Below are positions 32,333 through 33,460 of a stretch of 33,460 nucleotides of DNA, piece after piece. The stretch spans positions 1 to 33,460 of the forward strand of contig CAZVTR010000029.1 of assembly GCA_964630305.1 (NCBI GenBank). Reading direction: 5' to 3'. A model generated the notes under the pieces. That model worked only from the letters and a program-made list of their open reading frames with translations, was not told the origin of the DNA and made no database searches. The DNA comes from JAKPPT01 sp964630305. GTDB lineage: Bacteria; Spirochaetota; Spirochaetia; Treponematales; UBA12059. The translations under genes and the position numbers were made by a program. How positions within the stretch are numbered: the stretch's first letter is position 1; the number at the start of each line of letters is the position of its first letter.

Positions 32333-32360
32333 TTGATATCAAGTTAAACCGGTTTAGAAT
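32333..32360 (+). promoter_or_regulatory. orphan plus-strand promoter with a palindromic spacer
   Basis: TTGATA (32333-32338) and TAGAAT (32355-32360) have a 16-bp spacer. The spacer and -10 edge hold the perfect 12-bp palindrome TAAACCGGTTTA (32345-32356), placed where a repressor would block polymerase. TTGATATCAA over the -35 is also palindromic. No recognised gene lies downstream. Confidence 0.5.
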
Positions 32361-32366
32361 AATCAG

Positions 32367-32493
32367 ATGAAGAATTTGCTCATGACTACAATGTTAAATG
32401 CAAAAAACAATTTTTTAACAACAGATATGGAGCAGAATTTTAATTCCATATAGAATCACTAAGACTGCGACGTAAGGCTCACAGTCTTAGTGA
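32367..32493 (+). ncRNA. candidate small RNA or 28-codon microprotein transcript
   Basis: Transcription from the orphan promoter would begin near 32367, exactly at an ATG opening a 28-codon frame with no ribosome binding site. The transcript would pass a GTTAAA...TTTAAC hairpin and end at a perfect 12-bp stem (32456-32493), about 127 nt in all. The final stem lacks a T-run, and the microprotein is unlike anything I know, so this is a hypothesis. Confidence 0.25.
32456..32493. repeat. perfect 12-bp inverted repeat between converging transcripts
   Basis: TCACTAAGACTG (32456-32467) and CAGTCTTAGTGA (32482-32493) are exact complements with a 14-nt loop. It lies 17 bp beyond the stop of the lipoprotein gene. 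It could be a terminator or mRNA-stabilising stem, but neither side has a clear T-run. Confidence 0.7.
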
Positions 32494-32509
32494 AATATCC
32501 ATAGTTTAC

Positions 32510-32950
32510 TTAGTTTTCGTTGATTCTAAACTTGTACCAGCTACTCGATCCAACATGATCAGCACGCAAGTAAAAATCAAATTTGAATGTTCCCGTAAAT
32601 GATGTAGGTATATTGTATTTAAGGTACCCGTCCCATGTCCCATTTCCATCACTCCAAGCACCTAAATCTACTCCTAGCTGTTTGCATTCAAAATGAATTG
32701 GGCAACCAGGATCGGTCCATAATTCAAGCGAATAGGTTTTTCCTGTCTTTAAGTTGACCTCATAGTAATCCCAATAAAAGATAAGGTCATTTGAATCTTC
32801 ACTGTACTTATCGGTATAGTCTATTTTTCCTTCTATGATAGTATTAAATTTTACGGGAGAAAAGAGATCGAGTAATGCACAACTGGTAATGATTAGTGCT
32901 AATATTATTACCACCATAAGCTTTAACCCAAAATGTTTATCCTTCGTCAT
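32510..32950 (-). CDS. small lipoprotein with PPC-like beta-sandwich
   Basis: This encodes 146 residues from the ATG at 32950, with GAGGAC upstream; a longer frame to 32980 has no ribosome binding site. The leader ends LALIITSC, a good lipobox with Cys at about residue 24. The mature part has strands YYEVNLKTGKTYSLELWTD, then SFTGTFKFDFYLRAD, ending WYKFRI, which is the layout of bacterial pre-peptidase C-terminal (PPC) domains. Those domains usually accompany secreted proteases or surface proteins; here it stands alone. The gene follows the membrane protein at 33407 after 58 bp, so the two may be cotranscribed. The domain call is by pattern only. Confidence 0.75.
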   Translation of the reverse strand: MTKDKHFGLKLMVVIILALIITSCALLDLFSPVKFNTIIEGKIDYTDKYSEDSNDLIFYWDYYEVNLKTGKTYSLELWTDPGCPIHFECKQLGVDLGAWSDGNGTWDGYLKYNIPTSFTGTFKFDFYLRADHVGSSSWYKFRINEN

Positions 32951-33008
32951 ATTTGTCCTCCTCAACTTACGTAAATGCAATCTGGCATTACGCTAAACAT
33001 TTTCATGT

Positions 33009-33407
33009 TTACTTTGCTGCCCCAGCTTTAATTGCTTTCCAATCAACGCCAGAACTTACAATTGCTTTATTAATTGCTTGGTTCCACGCAAGCCTCACCC
33101 CGTAGAGTGCGATGATATCGGAACAAACAGAAATTCCTGAACATACTATTGAGATAATTGCGCCGGTTGAATCAGGAATTAGCAGGCCTGTGAGTATTGA
33201 TGCAATAGCAGCTCCGGTGGTGACAAATGCATAGGTTCGTGATGTTTGGATATATTTTGTGCCATCGAAAGGAACACCATTCTTTACCCAGAAATTAGTT
33301 GTTCTTTCCATGAAACCTGTAAAAAGCCAGGCGCCTGTCGTTGATGCGAGCGGTGCTATTGCAAAAAATGTCAATGCAAGTCCAAGTGTATCTTGGTATG
33401 TAAACAT
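33009..33407 (-). CDS. small polytopic membrane protein of unknown function
   Basis: This encodes 132 residues. Three or four hydrophobic segments are visible: TLGLALTFFAIAPLASTTGAW, TYAFVTTGAAIASILTGLLI, and TGAIISIVCSGISVCSDIIAL, with an intervening polar stretch (RTTNFWVKNGVPFDGTKYIQTSR). The C-terminus is a charged helix ending KAGAAK. GGGGGTACC lies upstream of the ATG at 33407. I recognise no family. It may be encoded with the PPC-like lipoprotein downstream. Confidence 0.65.
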   Translation of the reverse strand: MFTYQDTLGLALTFFAIAPLASTTGAWLFTGFMERTTNFWVKNGVPFDGTKYIQTSRTYAFVTTGAAIASILTGLLIPDSTGAIISIVCSGISVCSDIIALYGVRLAWNQAINKAIVSSGVDWKAIKAGAAK

Positions 33408-33460
33408 ACATGGTACCCCCCTGGGCCTACCCCGATCCGACGGATAGAGGTAGAATAAGG
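33408..33460. other. window edge, no feature
   Basis: These 53 bases hold only the presumed leader of the minus-strand membrane protein. I see no promoter or coding region that can be supported. Confidence 0.4.

Noticed and set aside
32456..32493. Integron attC-like site
   Set aside because: The stem is a simple perfect dyad without the conserved core R-box GTTRRRY/RYYYAAC bases, and no integrase is nearby.
1..33460. tRNA genes, rRNA genes, CRISPR arrays, insertion sequences, phage or plasmid genes
   Set aside because: I looked through the gaps between genes on both strands and saw no cloverleaf, spaced repeat array, transposase or integrase.

Overview
The window reads as one chromosomal stretch of a spirochaete (Spirochaetota, probably Treponema-like). 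I infer this from gene content and order, not from a marker search: signal-peptide beta-barrels and relaxed-lipobox lipoproteins, an Aat/ClpA/ClpS set, and rpsP-KH-rimM-trmD-rplS running into a FliK-like gene, a stand-alone FlhB C-domain, an HD-GYP gene and yraN. Base composition is moderate and even by eye. I see no tRNA, rRNA, insertion sequence, phage gene, integrase or CRISPR array. A 100-N scaffold gap flanked by an exact 55-bp duplication shows this is a draft, possibly metagenomic, assembly.

Layout. 1-2592 (+): the tail of an outer-membrane-type protein, a small secreted protein, a beta-barrel candidate and a secreted FecR-domain protein. 2688-4598 (-): an acyl-CoA ligase. 8078-4708 (-): clpS-clpA-aat, a complete N-degron recognition operon. 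13618-8161 (-): a five-gene operon with overlapping start/stop codons, made of two paralogous periplasmic-domain/barrel proteins and three lipoprotein-like proteins. I recognise no named system in it, and it is the best candidate here for undescribed biology. 15029-13752 (-): a class I/II aminotransferase. 15295-16539 (+): a U32 family protein. 17956-16610 (-): glutamate dehydrogenase. 18254-23692 (+): the ribosome/tRNA maturation operon, which continues into flagellar-export-like genes, a cyclic-di-GMP phosphodiesterase, YraN, a 58-residue FlgM-like protein and a Cys-rich protein. 25063-23786 (-): serS. 25150-29289 (+): a small Cys-rich protein, prfA, prmC and a long RelA/SpoT homologue whose hydrolase HD dyad is degraded. 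32230-29367 (-): a catalytic plus non-catalytic pair of secreted M16 peptidases. 33407-32510 (-): a membrane protein and a lipoprotein.

Regulation. Several sigma-70-type promoters with 17-bp spacers can be read directly. They fall in two classes. fadD, gdhA, rpsP and the M16 pair have ordinary leaders with a Shine-Dalgarno sequence. The five-gene envelope operon, serS, the small-ORF/prfA operon and, less certainly, clpS have the -10 box only 6-8 bases from the start codon and no Shine-Dalgarno, which predicts leaderless mRNAs. Convergent gene ends share bidirectional hairpin terminators. Near 32333-32360 a further plus-strand promoter, with a 12-bp palindrome in its spacer, points to no recognised gene and may drive a small RNA.
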